64,000 nt of DNA from Streptomyces sp. SCL15-4 (GTDB lineage: Bacteria; Actinomycetota; Actinomycetes; Streptomycetales; Streptomycetaceae). The stretch lies in NCBI RefSeq assembly GCF_033366695.1, contig NZ_JAOBTQ010000001.1:1116001-1180000 (forward strand). The letters run 5' to 3'. The notes beneath the pieces are model-generated. The model saw only the letters and a list, made by a program, of their open reading frames with translations. It had not been told where the DNA came from and searched no databases. The position numbers and the translations under genes are program-made. This document shows, in pieces, positions 33,848-43,135 of the stretch. Each line of letters opens with the position of its first letter. Within the stretch, counting starts at the first letter, position 1.

Positions 33848-36244
33848 ATGAGCCGGGTCTATCCGTTCGACGACGCGGGCACGGCACGAGCCGTCATCGG
33901 CGCCGACGGTGCGCTGAGGGAGTGGAACGAGGGTGCCGTCCGCCTGCTCGGCCACCCGGCGGACGCCGTCCTGGGCCGCCCCGCCGCCGAACTGCTGGCC
34001 GGCGCCCCCGCCCCGGCCGTCCCCGACGGCCCGCGCTGGGAGGGCACCGTCGCACTGCGCCACCGCGACGGCCGTAGCGTCTCCGTGTGGCTGCTCGCGC
34101 ACCGCCGCCCGCCGCACGACGGACACCCGGGCGACTGGCTCGTGGTCACCCCGCTCGCCGGCGCGGAACCGCCCCTCGCCGAGGACCCGCTCGCCGAGGC
34201 GGGCCTGGTCCAGTCCCCCTGCGCGATCGCCGTGTACGACGACCGGCTGCGGCTGCGCCGGATGAACGAGGCGATGGCCGCCGTCGTCGGACTGCCCGAG
34301 GAGCGGGTACGAGGGCTGCGGCTGGCGGAGATCGGCGGCAAGCCGCAGAGCGAGGAACTGGAGCGGAACCTGCTCGCGGTGCTGACCTCGGGCCGGCCGC
34401 TGGACGTGCAGACCTTCCTGCGCACCGGCGGCGAGGACCGGGCGCACGCCTGGCTGGCCCGGATGGCGCCGGTCCGGGACCGGGCGGGACGGGTGCGGGG
34501 CGTGTCCATGGCCGCGCACGACATCACCGACAACCAGCGCGCCCGGCAGCGGCTCCAGCTCGTCAACGAGGCCAGTGTGCGCGTCGGGACGACGCTGGAC
34601 GTCACCTGTACCGCCCAGGAGCTGGCGGACGTGTGCGTGCCCGCGCTCGCCGACTTCGTCACCATCGACCTGCTCGACCCGCAGGAGAGCCACGGCGAGC
34701 CTCCGGCCCGCGTCACCGCGCCGGTGCGGCTGCGCCGCACCGCCCACCAGTCGGTGCTGCCCGGTGTCCCGGAGGCGGTGATCGGCCCCGGGCGGACGGA
34801 GCCGTTCCCGGCGTCGTCCCCGCAGGCGGACGCGCTGGCCGCGGGCCGCACCATCGTCGCCTCGCTGCCGGGCGGCGCCATGGAACGCTGGCTGGGCCGG
34901 CACGGCGAGCGCGGCGAGCGGGCGCGGGAGTTCGGCGTCCACTCCTTGATGTCGGTGCCGATCCGGGCCCGCGGGCTGACCCTCGGGGTCGCGGTGCTGT
35001 GCCGGCACCGGCGCCCGGACGCGTTCACGCCGGACGACGTGCTGCTGGCCGAGGAGATCACCGCACGGGCCGCCGTCTGCATCGACAACGCGCGCCGCTA
35101 CTCGCGCGAGCGGGAGACGGCGCTCGCCCTCCAGCGCAGCCTGCTGCCCCGCTCGCTGCCGCACACGGCCGCGCTGGCGGCCTGCTCCCGGTATCTGCCG
35201 GCCGCGCGCGCCGGGGTGGGCGGGGACTGGTTCGACGTGATCCCGCTGTCCGGGATGCGGGTCGCGATGGTCGTCGGGGACGTGGTCGGGCACGGCATCC
35301 AGGCCTCGGCCACCATGGGCCGGCTGCGCACCGCCGTGCGCACCCTGGCGGACATCGACCTGACCCCGGACGAGCTGCTGACCCACCTGGACGACCTGGT
35401 GCTGCGCCTCTCCGACGAGTCCGGGACCGCGAGCGCCGGCGAGGCGGGCAGCCCCGGCGAACTCGGCGCGACCTGCCTGTACGCCGTCTACGACCCGGTG
35501 TCCCGGCGCTGCACCCTGGCCCGCGCCGGGCATCCGCCGCCCGTCGTCCTGGAGCCGGGCGGCGCGCCCCGGGCACTGGACCTGCCCGCCGGTCCCCCGC
35601 TGGGCCTGGGCGGGCTGCCCTTCGAGTCCGCCGAGGTGGAGCTGCCCGAGGGCACGGTCCTCGCGCTGTACACGGACGGACTGGTGTGGTCCCGGGAGCG
35701 GGACCCGGAGGCCAGCCGGGAGCTGCTGCACACGGCACTCGCGGCGTACGCCGGCTCGCTGGACGAGACCTGCGACCGTGTGCTGAACGCCCTGCTCCCC
35801 TACGGCGGCGCCCCCGACGACGTGGCGCTGCTGCTCGCCCGCACCCAGGGCCTGCCCGCCTCGCAGGTGGCGACCTGGGACATCCCGTCCGACCCGGCGC
35901 TCGTCGCGCCGATCCGCAAGCAGGTCGTGGAGCAGCTGGCCGACTGGTCGCTGAGCGAGGCGTCGTTCACGACCGAGCTGGTGGTCAGCGAGCTGGTGAC
36001 CAACGCCATCCGGTACGGCTCCCACCCGATCCGGCTCCGGCTGATCCACGACGCGAACACGCTGACCTGCGAGGTCTCCGACGCCAGCCACACCGCCCCG
36101 CACCTGCGCCGGGCCAAGGTCTTCGACGAGGGCGGCCGGGGCCTGCTCCTGGTGGCCCAGCTCACCCAGCGTTGGGGCAGCCGCCACACGACGGAGGGCA
36201 AGACGATCTGGGCCGAACTGCCGTTGTTCGAACAGGACCGGTAG
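33848..36244 (+). CDS. PAS-PAS-GAF-PP2C phosphatase with C-terminal HATPase domain
   Basis: 798 residues. Two PAS domains (about 10-105 and 115-230), a GAF domain (about 245-415), an RsbU/SpoIIE PP2C domain (about 435-650; GGDWFD near 458, GDVVGHG, YTDGLVWS, DDVALLL), and a GHKL ATPase of the anti-sigma kinase type (about 665-795; ELVTNAIRYG, DEGGRGLLLV). One polypeptide therefore has both the phosphatase and the kinase-like half of a partner-switching module. The ATG start has GGAG about 9 nt upstream. It is divergent from the GH2 gene. The partner antagonist is unknown. Confidence 0.92.
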   Translation: MSRVYPFDDAGTARAVIGADGALREWNEGAVRLLGHPADAVLGRPAAELLAGAPAPAVPDGPRWEGTVALRHRDGRSVSVWLLAHRRPPHDGHPGDWLVVTPLAGAEPPLAEDPLAEAGLVQSPCAIAVYDDRLRLRRMNEAMAAVVGLPEERVRGLRLAEIGGKPQSEELERNLLAVLTSGRPLDVQTFLRTGGEDRAHAWLARMAPVRDRAGRVRGVSMAAHDITDNQRARQRLQLVNEASVRVGTTLDVTCTAQELADVCVPALADFVTIDLLDPQESHGEPPARVTAPVRLRRTAHQSVLPGVPEAVIGPGRTEPFPASSPQADALAAGRTIVASLPGGAMERWLGRHGERGERAREFGVHSLMSVPIRARGLTLGVAVLCRHRRPDAFTPDDVLLAEEITARAAVCIDNARRYSRERETALALQRSLLPRSLPHTAALAACSRYLPAARAGVGGDWFDVIPLSGMRVAMVVGDVVGHGIQASATMGRLRTAVRTLADIDLTPDELLTHLDDLVLRLSDESGTASAGEAGSPGELGATCLYAVYDPVSRRCTLARAGHPPPVVLEPGGAPRALDLPAGPPLGLGGLPFESAEVELPEGTVLALYTDGLVWSRERDPEASRELLHTALAAYAGSLDETCDRVLNALLPYGGAPDDVALLLARTQGLPASQVATWDIPSDPALVAPIRKQVVEQLADWSLSEASFTTELVVSELVTNAIRYGSHPIRLRLIHDANTLTCEVSDASHTAPHLRRAKVFDEGGRGLLLVAQLTQRWGSRHTTEGKTIWAELPLFEQDR

Positions 36245-36312
36245 GAGGCCCGGGCAGGTCCTGTACGGCGTACACCGCCGCAGGGGCCGGCGGCGGCGCG
36301 GGGCCGGTGGGT

Positions 36313-36861
36313 TCAGGAGGCCGTCAGCCAGGGGCGTACGCGTTTGCGGGCCTCGTGCAGGCGGGACTTGAGGGTGCCGAGCGGGATGCCGGCGCGCTCG
36401 GCGGCCTCGGCGTAGTCCAGCTGGCAGATGTCCCGGTAGACCAGCGGCGCGACCAGCTGCGGATGCTCCCGCTCCAGCCGGTCCAGGGCCTCCAGCAGGT
36501 CCACCCGGGAGCCGGCGATGACGCTGGTGGTGCGCGGGTCGACGGCGTGCGCGGGCTCGATGGCGGCGGGCTGCTCGGCGGCCCGCCGCTTCAGCTCGCG
36601 GTACTTCTGCCGGCAGCAGTTGGCGACGACGGTGTGCAGCCAGGTGCCGAAGCGGCTGCGGCCCTCGAAGCCCGTGATGTGCCGGGCCACTTGGAGCAGC
36701 ACGTCCTGGGCGGCCTCCTCGGCGTCCTCCCGGCACGGCAGGAAACGCCCGCAGCGGCGCACGGTCTCGGGCCGGATCTCGGCCAGCAGCAGCTCCAGCG
36801 CCGTGCCGTCGCCGGCGGCGGCACGCCGGGCCAGTTCCTCGGTCGGCGTCCGGTCCGGCAC
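36313..36861 (-). CDS. ECF-subfamily RNA polymerase sigma factor
   Basis: 182 residues with sigma region 2 (EDAEEAAQDVLLQVARH, FEGRSRFGTWLHTVVANCCRQ) and region 4 (QLDYAEAAERAGIPLGTLKSRLHEARKRVRPW). It directs RNA polymerase to a small regulon. No anti-sigma gene is adjacent; the divergent neighbour 46 bp away is a membrane Ser/Thr kinase, so control by phosphorylation is possible. The start codon is preceded by a GAAGGG-type site. Confidence 0.95.
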   Translation of the reverse strand: MPDRTPTEELARRAAAGDGTALELLLAEIRPETVRRCGRFLPCREDAEEAAQDVLLQVARHITGFEGRSRFGTWLHTVVANCCRQKYRELKRRAAEQPAAIEPAHAVDPRTTSVIAGSRVDLLEALDRLEREHPQLVAPLVYRDICQLDYAEAAERAGIPLGTLKSRLHEARKRVRPWLTAS

Positions 36862-36907
36862 GGCGAGGCCCCCTTCACGTCGCTCTCGGGCCAGGCATGA
36901 TAGCCGT

Positions 36908-38308
36908 ATGCAGCCCCCGGAGCGGATCGGCCGCTACCGACTCGAACGGCCGCTGGGCAGCGGCGCGTTCGCCCTGGTGTGGCTCGGCCACGACCCCGGA
37001 CTCCAGGCTCCGGTGGCGGTGAAGGTCCTCGCCGAGAACTGGGCGCACCGGCTCGACATCAGGGAACGCTTCCTGGCCGAGGCACGATTGCTGCGCCGGG
37101 CCGGTTCCGGCCGGGTGGTGCAGGTCTACGACATCGGCGAACTCCCGGACGGACGGCCGTACTTCGTGATGGAGTACGCCGGCGGCGGGACCCTCGCCGA
37201 GCTGGCGGCGGGCGGTGCGCTGCCGGTGTCCGAGGCGCTGGCGCTGACCGCCGAGGCCGCGCGTGCCGCCGCCGAGCTGCACGAGGCGGGCATCGTGCAC
37301 CGCGACATCAAACCGGCCAATGTGCTGCTGCACACCGCCCCGGACGGCTCCCGGCGGGTCCTGCTGGCCGACCTGGGCCTGGCCAAGAGCCTCGCGCAGG
37401 CCTCGGTGCTGACGCTCGCGGCGGGTTCGGCGGGGTACCGGCCGCCCGAGCAGGCCGAGCCCGGCGCGGGCATCGACGAGCGGGCGGACGTCTACAGCCT
37501 GGGCGCGGTCGGCTACGAACTGCTCACCGGGACCGTGCCGGGCCCGCCGGGAAAGGTGGTGCCGCCCCGGCGGCTGCGGCCGGAGCTGGACGAGGAGGTG
37601 GCACGGGCGCTGCTGCGCGCGCTGGAACCGGACCGGACGCGGCGCTGGCCCGGCGCGCTGGCGTTCGCGCGGGAGCTGGACCGGCTGGCCGCGCGGCCCT
37701 GGGCGCCGCCCGCGCGCCGGCCGGCCCGCACGGACCGGCTGCGCGCCCGGCTCGGCCCGGCGACCCTCGCCGTCGCCGCGGTGCTCGCCGCCGGCGCCGC
37801 CGCGGCCACGGTGACCGTGGCGCTGCACCGGGACGGCGGCGGGCCGGAGCGGGTGCGGATCACGGACGCCGGCGGCCGGGTGACGCTCACGGTGCCCGCC
37901 GGCTGGGGCCGCGAGCTGCGCGACTCCGGCTGGGACCCGCGGGTGCTCGGGCTGGCGGCGGGGCGCGAGCCGGGTCTGGTGGTGGCCGACGACCTGTCCC
38001 GCTGGAGCGATCCGACCGCGCCCGTGGACGGCGTGTTCGTCGGCGTCGGCTCACACGGCGGTCTCACCGCCGCGGTGGAGGCCCTCACCCATCCCGGCTG
38101 CCGCTCCACCGGCTCCCGCACCTTCGCCGACGCCCACTGGCACGGCCTGGTCCGGTCCTTCGGCCGCTGCCCGGACGGCGGCTCGGTCACCGAGTGCGCG
38201 CTTCTCCCGGCGGGCGGAGCTGCCCGGCCGCAGGTGTACGTGCAGATACGCCGACGGGGTGACGGCGACGCGACCGACGGCGTGCTGCGTTCGCTACGGG
38301 TGGCCTGA
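36908..38308 (+). CDS. Membrane Ser/Thr protein kinase (PknB/Hanks type)
   Basis: 466 residues. The N-terminal kinase domain (about 8-265) has GSGAF in the glycine loop, VAVKVL (catalytic Lys), HRDIKPANVLL (catalytic loop), ADLGLAK (DLG in place of DFG) and SAGYRPPEQ. One membrane helix follows (about 285-305), then an extracytoplasmic domain of about 150 residues with no recognised fold. The DLG variant is common in bacterial kinases and does not imply inactivity. It is divergent from the ECF sigma factor gene with 46 bp between starts. No strong ribosome site is visible, so it may be leaderless. Confidence 0.93.
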   Translation: MQPPERIGRYRLERPLGSGAFALVWLGHDPGLQAPVAVKVLAENWAHRLDIRERFLAEARLLRRAGSGRVVQVYDIGELPDGRPYFVMEYAGGGTLAELAAGGALPVSEALALTAEAARAAAELHEAGIVHRDIKPANVLLHTAPDGSRRVLLADLGLAKSLAQASVLTLAAGSAGYRPPEQAEPGAGIDERADVYSLGAVGYELLTGTVPGPPGKVVPPRRLRPELDEEVARALLRALEPDRTRRWPGALAFARELDRLAARPWAPPARRPARTDRLRARLGPATLAVAAVLAAGAAAATVTVALHRDGGGPERVRITDAGGRVTLTVPAGWGRELRDSGWDPRVLGLAAGREPGLVVADDLSRWSDPTAPVDGVFVGVGSHGGLTAAVEALTHPGCRSTGSRTFADAHWHGLVRSFGRCPDGGSVTECALLPAGGAARPQVYVQIRRRGDGDATDGVLRSLRVA

Positions 38309-38460
38309 ACGGCGCCTGCCGAGGGGCGAATCGGGGAAAAAGAACCCGCGTGCTCCGAACTTTTCCGGCGGTCCGCGCATCGGACGGTGAGAACGGCGCA
38401 CCCGGCGCCCCCGGCACGCGCCACGGCCGCGTGCCACGATCCTTCAGGAGTGTGAGCGAC

Positions 38461-39168
38461 ATGGTGCACACCCCCCGGTCCGCGCGGCGCGGGGCCCTGC
38501 TCGCGGGCACGGCCGCCGTGCTCGGCCTGCTGGCCGGCTGCGGCAACGGCGAGACGGTCCGCAGCGATCCCCCGGTCAGGTCCTCCGGTACGGCCGCCCC
38601 CGCGCAGGACACTCCCAGCCCCCCGGCGTCCGCCCCGGCCACCTCCTCCGACCCCGTCCCCACCGTCCCCACCGTCCCGCCGGCCCCGCCGAGGTCGACG
38701 GCGCCCTCCGGCGGCCGCACGACGGCCGCGCCCGCGACGGCCGCGGGCGGCTCCCGCTGCCACACCTCCGAGCTGCGGGCCTCGGTGGGCCGCAACGACC
38801 CGGGCGCCGGCCAGGAGAACTTCCCGCTGGTCCTCACGAACCGGTCCGGCCGCACCTGCACCCTGCGCGGCTATCCGGGCGCGGCCTTCCTGAACGGCTC
38901 GGACGGGCAGCTCGGCGCCGACCCCAGGCGCGAGCCCGGCCGCCCGGCCACCGTCACGCTCCGGCCCGGGCGCAGCGCCTGGGCCGGGCTGACCTTCTCC
39001 AACCCGCAGGTCAGCGACGCGAAGGCGGCCACCCCGGCCACGCTGCTGGTCACCCCGCCCGACGAACGCGACCCGCTGCGGGTGTCCTGGCCGGGCGGCC
39101 CGGTACCGGTCTCCGGCACCGCCTCGTCCGCCCGCCTGACGGTCCTCGGCCCGGGCACGGGCCCCTGA
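38461..39168 (+). CDS. DUF4232-domain lipoprotein
   Basis: 235 residues. The lipobox LLAGC places the lipidated Cys at about 28. A Pro/Ser/Thr-rich linker (about 32-95) leads to a DUF4232 beta-sandwich (about 98-235; CHTSELRASVG, FPLVLTNRSGRTCTLRGYPG). It is exported and anchored to the membrane; the function is unknown. The ATG is favoured because AGGAG lies 10 nt upstream; an in-frame GTG 9 nt earlier is too close to the site. Confidence 0.9.
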   Translation: MVHTPRSARRGALLAGTAAVLGLLAGCGNGETVRSDPPVRSSGTAAPAQDTPSPPASAPATSSDPVPTVPTVPPAPPRSTAPSGGRTTAAPATAAGGSRCHTSELRASVGRNDPGAGQENFPLVLTNRSGRTCTLRGYPGAAFLNGSDGQLGADPRREPGRPATVTLRPGRSAWAGLTFSNPQVSDAKAATPATLLVTPPDERDPLRVSWPGGPVPVSGTASSARLTVLGPGTGP

Positions 39169-39259
39169 CCGGCCTCCCGCCGAGCCCCTGACCGGTCCGC
39201 GACCGCCGGTCTGTTTTCATGGGCGGGCACCCCCGTGATCACTTCCGGAAGGACCCGCC

Positions 39260-40513
39260 CTGAACACCCCGCTCGCCGCGGCCCTGTCCGCCGCCTTGCT
39301 GGTCGCCGTGCTGGCCTGGGCCGTCGTACGGCCCTTCGGATGGCCGGAGGCGGTCATGGCCGTGCCCGCCGCCGGGATCGCGGTGGCCACCGGCGTCATC
39401 CCCCTCGCACACGCCCGGGCCGAGGCCGAACGGCTCGGCCCGGTGGTCGGCTTCCTGGCGGCGGTCCTGGTGATCGCCCATTTCTGCGACGTCGACGGGC
39501 TGTTCCAGGCGTGCGGCGCCTGGACGGCCCGCTGGGCGGCCGGCCGGCCGGTGCGGCTGCTGACCGCCGTGTTCGCGCTGGCCTCGGCCATCACCGCCGT
39601 GCTCAGCCTGGACGCGACGGTCGTGCTGCTCACCCCGGTGGTGTTCGTCACGGCCGCGCGTACCGGCGTACGGCCCAAACCGCATGTCTACGCCTGCACC
39701 CACCTGTCGAACACCGCCTCGCTGCTGCTGCCGGTGTCCAACCTGACGAACCTGCTGGCGTTCACGGCGAGCGGGCTGAGCTTCACCCGGTTCGCGGCGC
39801 TGATGGCGCTGCCGTGGCTGGCCGCGATCGGCGTCGAGTACCTGGTGTTCCGGCGGTTCTTCGCCCGCGACCTCGCCGCGGCGGCCCCGGCCGATCCGGA
39901 CACCGGCACCCCGCCGCGGCTGCCGCTGTTCGCGCTGGTGACGGTCGGCTGCACGCTGGCCGGATTCGTGGTGGCGTCGGTGTTCGGCGTCGAACCGGCC
40001 TGGGTGGCGGCCGGGGGCGCGCTCGTGCTGGCCGGGCGGGCGCTGGCGCGGCGCCGGGCGACACCGCTGACGGTCGTACGGGCGGCGGCCCCGGCCTTCC
40101 TGGCGTTCGTCCTGGCACTGGGCGTCGTGGTGCGGGCGGTGGTCGACAACGGGCTCGCGGACGTGCTGGGGCGGGTGCTGCCGGGCGGCACCGGGCTCGC
40201 CGCGCTGCTCGGGATCGCCGCGCTGGCCGCGCTGCTGGCCAATCTGATCAACAACCTGCCGGCGGTGCTGGTCCTGCTGCCGCTGGCGGCTCCGGCCGGA
40301 CCGGGCGCGGTCCTCGCGGTGCTGCTCGGAGTGAACATCGGCCCGAACCTCACCTACGCCGGGTCGCTGGCCACGCTGCTGTGGCGGCGGATCGTGCACC
40401 AGCACGAGCACGAGGTGGACCTCGGGGAGTTCACCCGGCTGGGTCTGCTCGCCGTGCCGTCGTCCCTCGCGGTCGCGGTGGTGGCACTGTGGGGGTCGTT
40501 GCGGGTTCTGTAG
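39260..40513 (+). CDS. ArsB/ion-transporter-superfamily membrane transporter
   Basis: About 417 residues with eleven or twelve hydrophobic helices. Motifs such as HLSNTASLLLPVSNLTNLLAF and ANLINNLPAVLVLLPL repeat the inverted-topology pattern of the arsenite/anion transporter superfamily. No ArsR-like regulator or reductase is adjacent, so arsenite as substrate is uncertain. The best ribosome site (GGAAGGA, 39247-39253) points to a CTG start at 39260; TTG at 39296 is the alternative. A universal-stress-like gene follows 52 bp later. Confidence 0.85.
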   Translation: MNTPLAAALSAALLVAVLAWAVVRPFGWPEAVMAVPAAGIAVATGVIPLAHARAEAERLGPVVGFLAAVLVIAHFCDVDGLFQACGAWTARWAAGRPVRLLTAVFALASAITAVLSLDATVVLLTPVVFVTAARTGVRPKPHVYACTHLSNTASLLLPVSNLTNLLAFTASGLSFTRFAALMALPWLAAIGVEYLVFRRFFARDLAAAAPADPDTGTPPRLPLFALVTVGCTLAGFVVASVFGVEPAWVAAGGALVLAGRALARRRATPLTVVRAAAPAFLAFVLALGVVVRAVVDNGLADVLGRVLPGGTGLAALLGIAALAALLANLINNLPAVLVLLPLAAPAGPGAVLAVLLGVNIGPNLTYAGSLATLLWRRIVHQHEHEVDLGEFTRLGLLAVPSSLAVAVVALWGSLRVL

Positions 40514-40565
40514 GGGTGCGCGGGCCCGGCTGCGAAGGCGCGCGCGGCGGCGGGAGGTGTGGCGG

Positions 40566-41081
40566 ATGCGGGTGATCGCCTGGCTGGTGGAGGGCACCTG
40601 GCCGGCCTGCGTGGACGCGGTGCGCGCCCACGCGCCGGAGGCCGCCGAGGTGGTGCTGCTGCATGTGAGCGGTCCCGAGGTGCCCGCGGTGGCGCACGGG
40701 GCCTTCGACGGGCTGCTCGGCCGCGGTCACCGGGCGGGGCACCGGCCGGCCGAGGGCTGGGCACGGGACCCGGGGGACCGGCTGGAGGCGCTGGGCGGCA
40801 CCTCGGCGTCCGCGCTGCTGGACGCGGCGGCCCGGCGGCTGGGCCGGCCGTGCGTGCGCGAGGAGCGGTCGGGCCGGGCCGAGCGGGAGGTGGTGGCCGC
40901 CGCCGAGGGGGCGGGGCTGCTGGTGCTGGCCCGGGACGGGGACCGGTCCCGGCTCGGACCGAAGAGCCTCGGCCCCGCGGCCCGCTTCGCCGTCGACCAC
41001 GCCCCGTGCCCGGTCCTGCTGGTCTGGCCGGAACCGGCCCCGCCCCTGACCACGCTCCCGCCGCCGCCCCGCCACTCCTGA
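40566..41081 (+). CDS. Universal stress protein-like (UspA fold)
   Basis: 171 residues. The start MRVIAWLVEGTW, the central GPEVP region and the C-terminal AREVVAAAEGAGLLVLARDG / SLGPAARFAVDHAPCPVLLVW pattern fit the UspA alpha/beta fold. The ATP-loop G-2x-G-9x-G-(S/T) is modified (RSRLGPKSLGPAARF). It follows the transporter gene on the same strand and may be co-transcribed. GGGAGG lies 8 nt before the ATG. Confidence 0.8.
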   Translation: MRVIAWLVEGTWPACVDAVRAHAPEAAEVVLLHVSGPEVPAVAHGAFDGLLGRGHRAGHRPAEGWARDPGDRLEALGGTSASALLDAAARRLGRPCVREERSGRAEREVVAAAEGAGLLVLARDGDRSRLGPKSLGPAARFAVDHAPCPVLLVWPEPAPPLTTLPPPPRHS

Positions 41082-41125
41082 GCCACCGCCCGGAGCCGGG
41101 CACCGGCCCGGGCGGCGCGCGGCGG

Positions 41126-42094
41126 TCAGTGGCCGCTGACCGCGCGCGGGGCGTACGGCCGCTGGAGTTCCTCGATCTCCTCGTCGGTCAGCCGCAGTTC
41201 GACCGCGGCCACCGCGTCCTCGAGGTGCCCCGGCCTGGCGGCGCCGACGATCGGTGCCGTCACGGTGTCCTGGTGCAGCAGCCAGGCGAGGGCCACCCGG
41301 GCGCGCGGCACGCCCCGCGCGGCGGCGATCCGGGTGACCGCCTCGACGATCGCGCGGTCGCTCTCCAGGTACAGCCGGCTGCCGAAGTCGTCGGTGGCGC
41401 TGCGTCCGGTGACCGTGCCCCAGTCGCGGGTGAGCCGGCCCCGGGCGAGCGGGCTCCACGGCAGCACGCCGACGCCCTGGTCCGCGCACAGGGGGAGCAT
41501 CTCCCGCTCCTCCTCGCGGTAGAGCAGGTTGTAGTGGTTCTGCATGGACACGAACTTCGTCCAGCCGTGCCGCTCGGCGGTGTACTGCGCCTTGGCGAAC
41601 TCCCACGCGTACATCGAACTGGCCCCGATGTACCGGACCTTGCCCGCCTTGACCAGGTCGTGCAGCGCCTCCATCGTCTCCTCGACGGGGGTGGCGTGAT
41701 CGTAGCGGTGGATCTGGTAGAGGTCGACGTAGTCGGTGCCGAGGCGGCGCAGGCTGTGGTCGATCTCGGTCATGACGGCCTTGCGGGACAGACCGGCGCC
41801 GTTGGGGCCGGGCCGCATCCGGCCGTGCACCTTCGTGGCCAGCACGATCTCCTCGCGCCGCGCGAAGTCCCGCAGCGCCTTGCCGACGATCTCCTCGCTG
41901 GTGCCGTCGGAGTAGACGTTGGCGGTGTCGAAGAAATTGACGCCCGCCTCCAGCGCCTGCCGGATGAGCGGACGGGACGCCTCCTCGTCGAGGGTCCACT
42001 CGTGCGTGCCGCGGTCCGGCACGCCGTACGTCATACAGCCCAGACAGATCCGCGACACGTCCAGGCCCGTCGAACCGAGCTTCACATACCGCAT
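41126..42094 (-). CDS. Aldo/keto reductase
   Basis: 322 residues, a TIM barrel. The catalytic set is visible: FDTANVYSDG (Asp and Tyr), KVHGRM (Lys) and QIHRYD (His). The cofactor-binding C-terminal segment is PIVGAARPGHLEDAV. It reduces aldehydes or ketones with NADPH in the cytosol; the substrate is unknown. The ATG at 42094 starts the typical MRYVKLGSTGLDVS block. It is transcribed alone and divergent from the GH114 lipoprotein gene. Confidence 0.95.
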   Translation of the reverse strand: MRYVKLGSTGLDVSRICLGCMTYGVPDRGTHEWTLDEEASRPLIRQALEAGVNFFDTANVYSDGTSEEIVGKALRDFARREEIVLATKVHGRMRPGPNGAGLSRKAVMTEIDHSLRRLGTDYVDLYQIHRYDHATPVEETMEALHDLVKAGKVRYIGASSMYAWEFAKAQYTAERHGWTKFVSMQNHYNLLYREEEREMLPLCADQGVGVLPWSPLARGRLTRDWGTVTGRSATDDFGSRLYLESDRAIVEAVTRIAAARGVPRARVALAWLLHQDTVTAPIVGAARPGHLEDAVAAVELRLTDEEIEELQRPYAPRAVSGH

Positions 42095-42234
42095 CGTTGC
42101 TGCTCCCGCCGTCGAGACGATGATCCTCGGCGAGCCTACGACGTGGTCCGGGAGCCGACTTGACGACGGGAGCGCACGGGCGATTTGATCCTGGGACGTG
42201 CCGCGCCGCCCGGCGTGGGCAGGATGGAGCGGAC

Positions 42235-43086
42235 TTGTCCCCCACGGGTGTTCCCCGCGCCTCACGGTCGCGTACGGCCCTGGGCGCCTTGGCAGCGGCC
42301 CTGGCCGTCACGGTGTCGGCGCTGGCCGGCTGCGCCTCCGGCGGCCCGGACGAAGAGGGTTCCGGCAAGCCCGCCGCGGTGCGGCTGCCCCCGAAGGCCG
42401 CGGGTTTCGACTACCAGATCGGCGGCGCCTACCCCCCGCCCGAGGGCGTGCGCGTGGTCAGCCGCGACCGTTCCGACTCCCCCGCCCGTGGCCTGTACAA
42501 CATCTGCTACGTCAACGCGTTCCAGGCGCAGCCCGCCGAGCGCTCCTCCTGGCCGGCCGATCTGCTGCTGCGCGACGCGCGCGGCAGGCTCGTCGTCGAC
42601 GAGGACTGGGACGAGCCGTTGCTGGACATCCGCACGCCGGCCAAGCGTGACCGGGTGGCGAAGCGGGTGAACGGCTGGATCGACGGCTGCGCGGACAAGG
42701 GCTTCGACGCCGTCGAACCCGACAACTACGACAGCTACACCCGCTCCGACGGGCTGCTCGACCCGGCCGACGCGACCGCGTTCATGGCGCTGCTGTCCCG
42801 GCACGCGCACGCCCGGCACCTGGCCGTGGCGCAGAAGAACACCGCGGAACTGGCCGGGCAGCGCGGGCGGGCCGGGCTGGACTTCGCGGTGGCGGAGGAG
42901 TGCGGTCAGTACGACGAGTGCGGGGTGTACGCCAAGGCGTTCGGCGACCGGGTGGTGGACATCGAGTACACCGACCACGGCCTGGAGGCGGCCCGCGCCC
43001 GCTGGGGCGGGCGGCTGAGCATCGTCCGCCGGGACCGGGACGTGTCCACCCCGGGCAGCGCGGCCTACGTCCGCGCCGTGCGGTAG
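42235..43086 (+). CDS. Lipoprotein of the endo-alpha-1,4-polygalactosaminidase family (GH114)
   Basis: 283 residues. A lipobox (SALAGC) is followed by the GH114-type barrel with FDYQIGGAYPPP, YNICYVNAFQ, DEPLLDIRT, DAVEPDNYDSY and FAVAEECGQYDEC, typical motifs of this family. It would cut galactosaminoglycan outside the cell, anchored to the membrane. The TTG start at 42235 is chosen because GGAG lies 5 nt upstream; an earlier ATG has no site. Confidence 0.9.
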   Translation: MSPTGVPRASRSRTALGALAAALAVTVSALAGCASGGPDEEGSGKPAAVRLPPKAAGFDYQIGGAYPPPEGVRVVSRDRSDSPARGLYNICYVNAFQAQPAERSSWPADLLLRDARGRLVVDEDWDEPLLDIRTPAKRDRVAKRVNGWIDGCADKGFDAVEPDNYDSYTRSDGLLDPADATAFMALLSRHAHARHLAVAQKNTAELAGQRGRAGLDFAVAEECGQYDECGVYAKAFGDRVVDIEYTDHGLEAARARWGGRLSIVRRDRDVSTPGSAAYVRAVR

Positions 43087-43095
43087 CGGCACCGC

Positions 43096-43131
43096 CACGG
43101 CGGTACGGCGACGGATCGCCGTACCGCCGTG
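43096..43131. terminator. Perfect 16-bp hairpin between convergent genes
   Basis: Arms 43096-43111 and 43116-43131 pair without mismatch around a CGGA loop, between the GH114 gene (ends 43086) and the ferredoxin gene (ends 43136). No T-run. Likely a bidirectional terminator. Confidence 0.8.
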
Positions 43132-43135
43132 CCCG

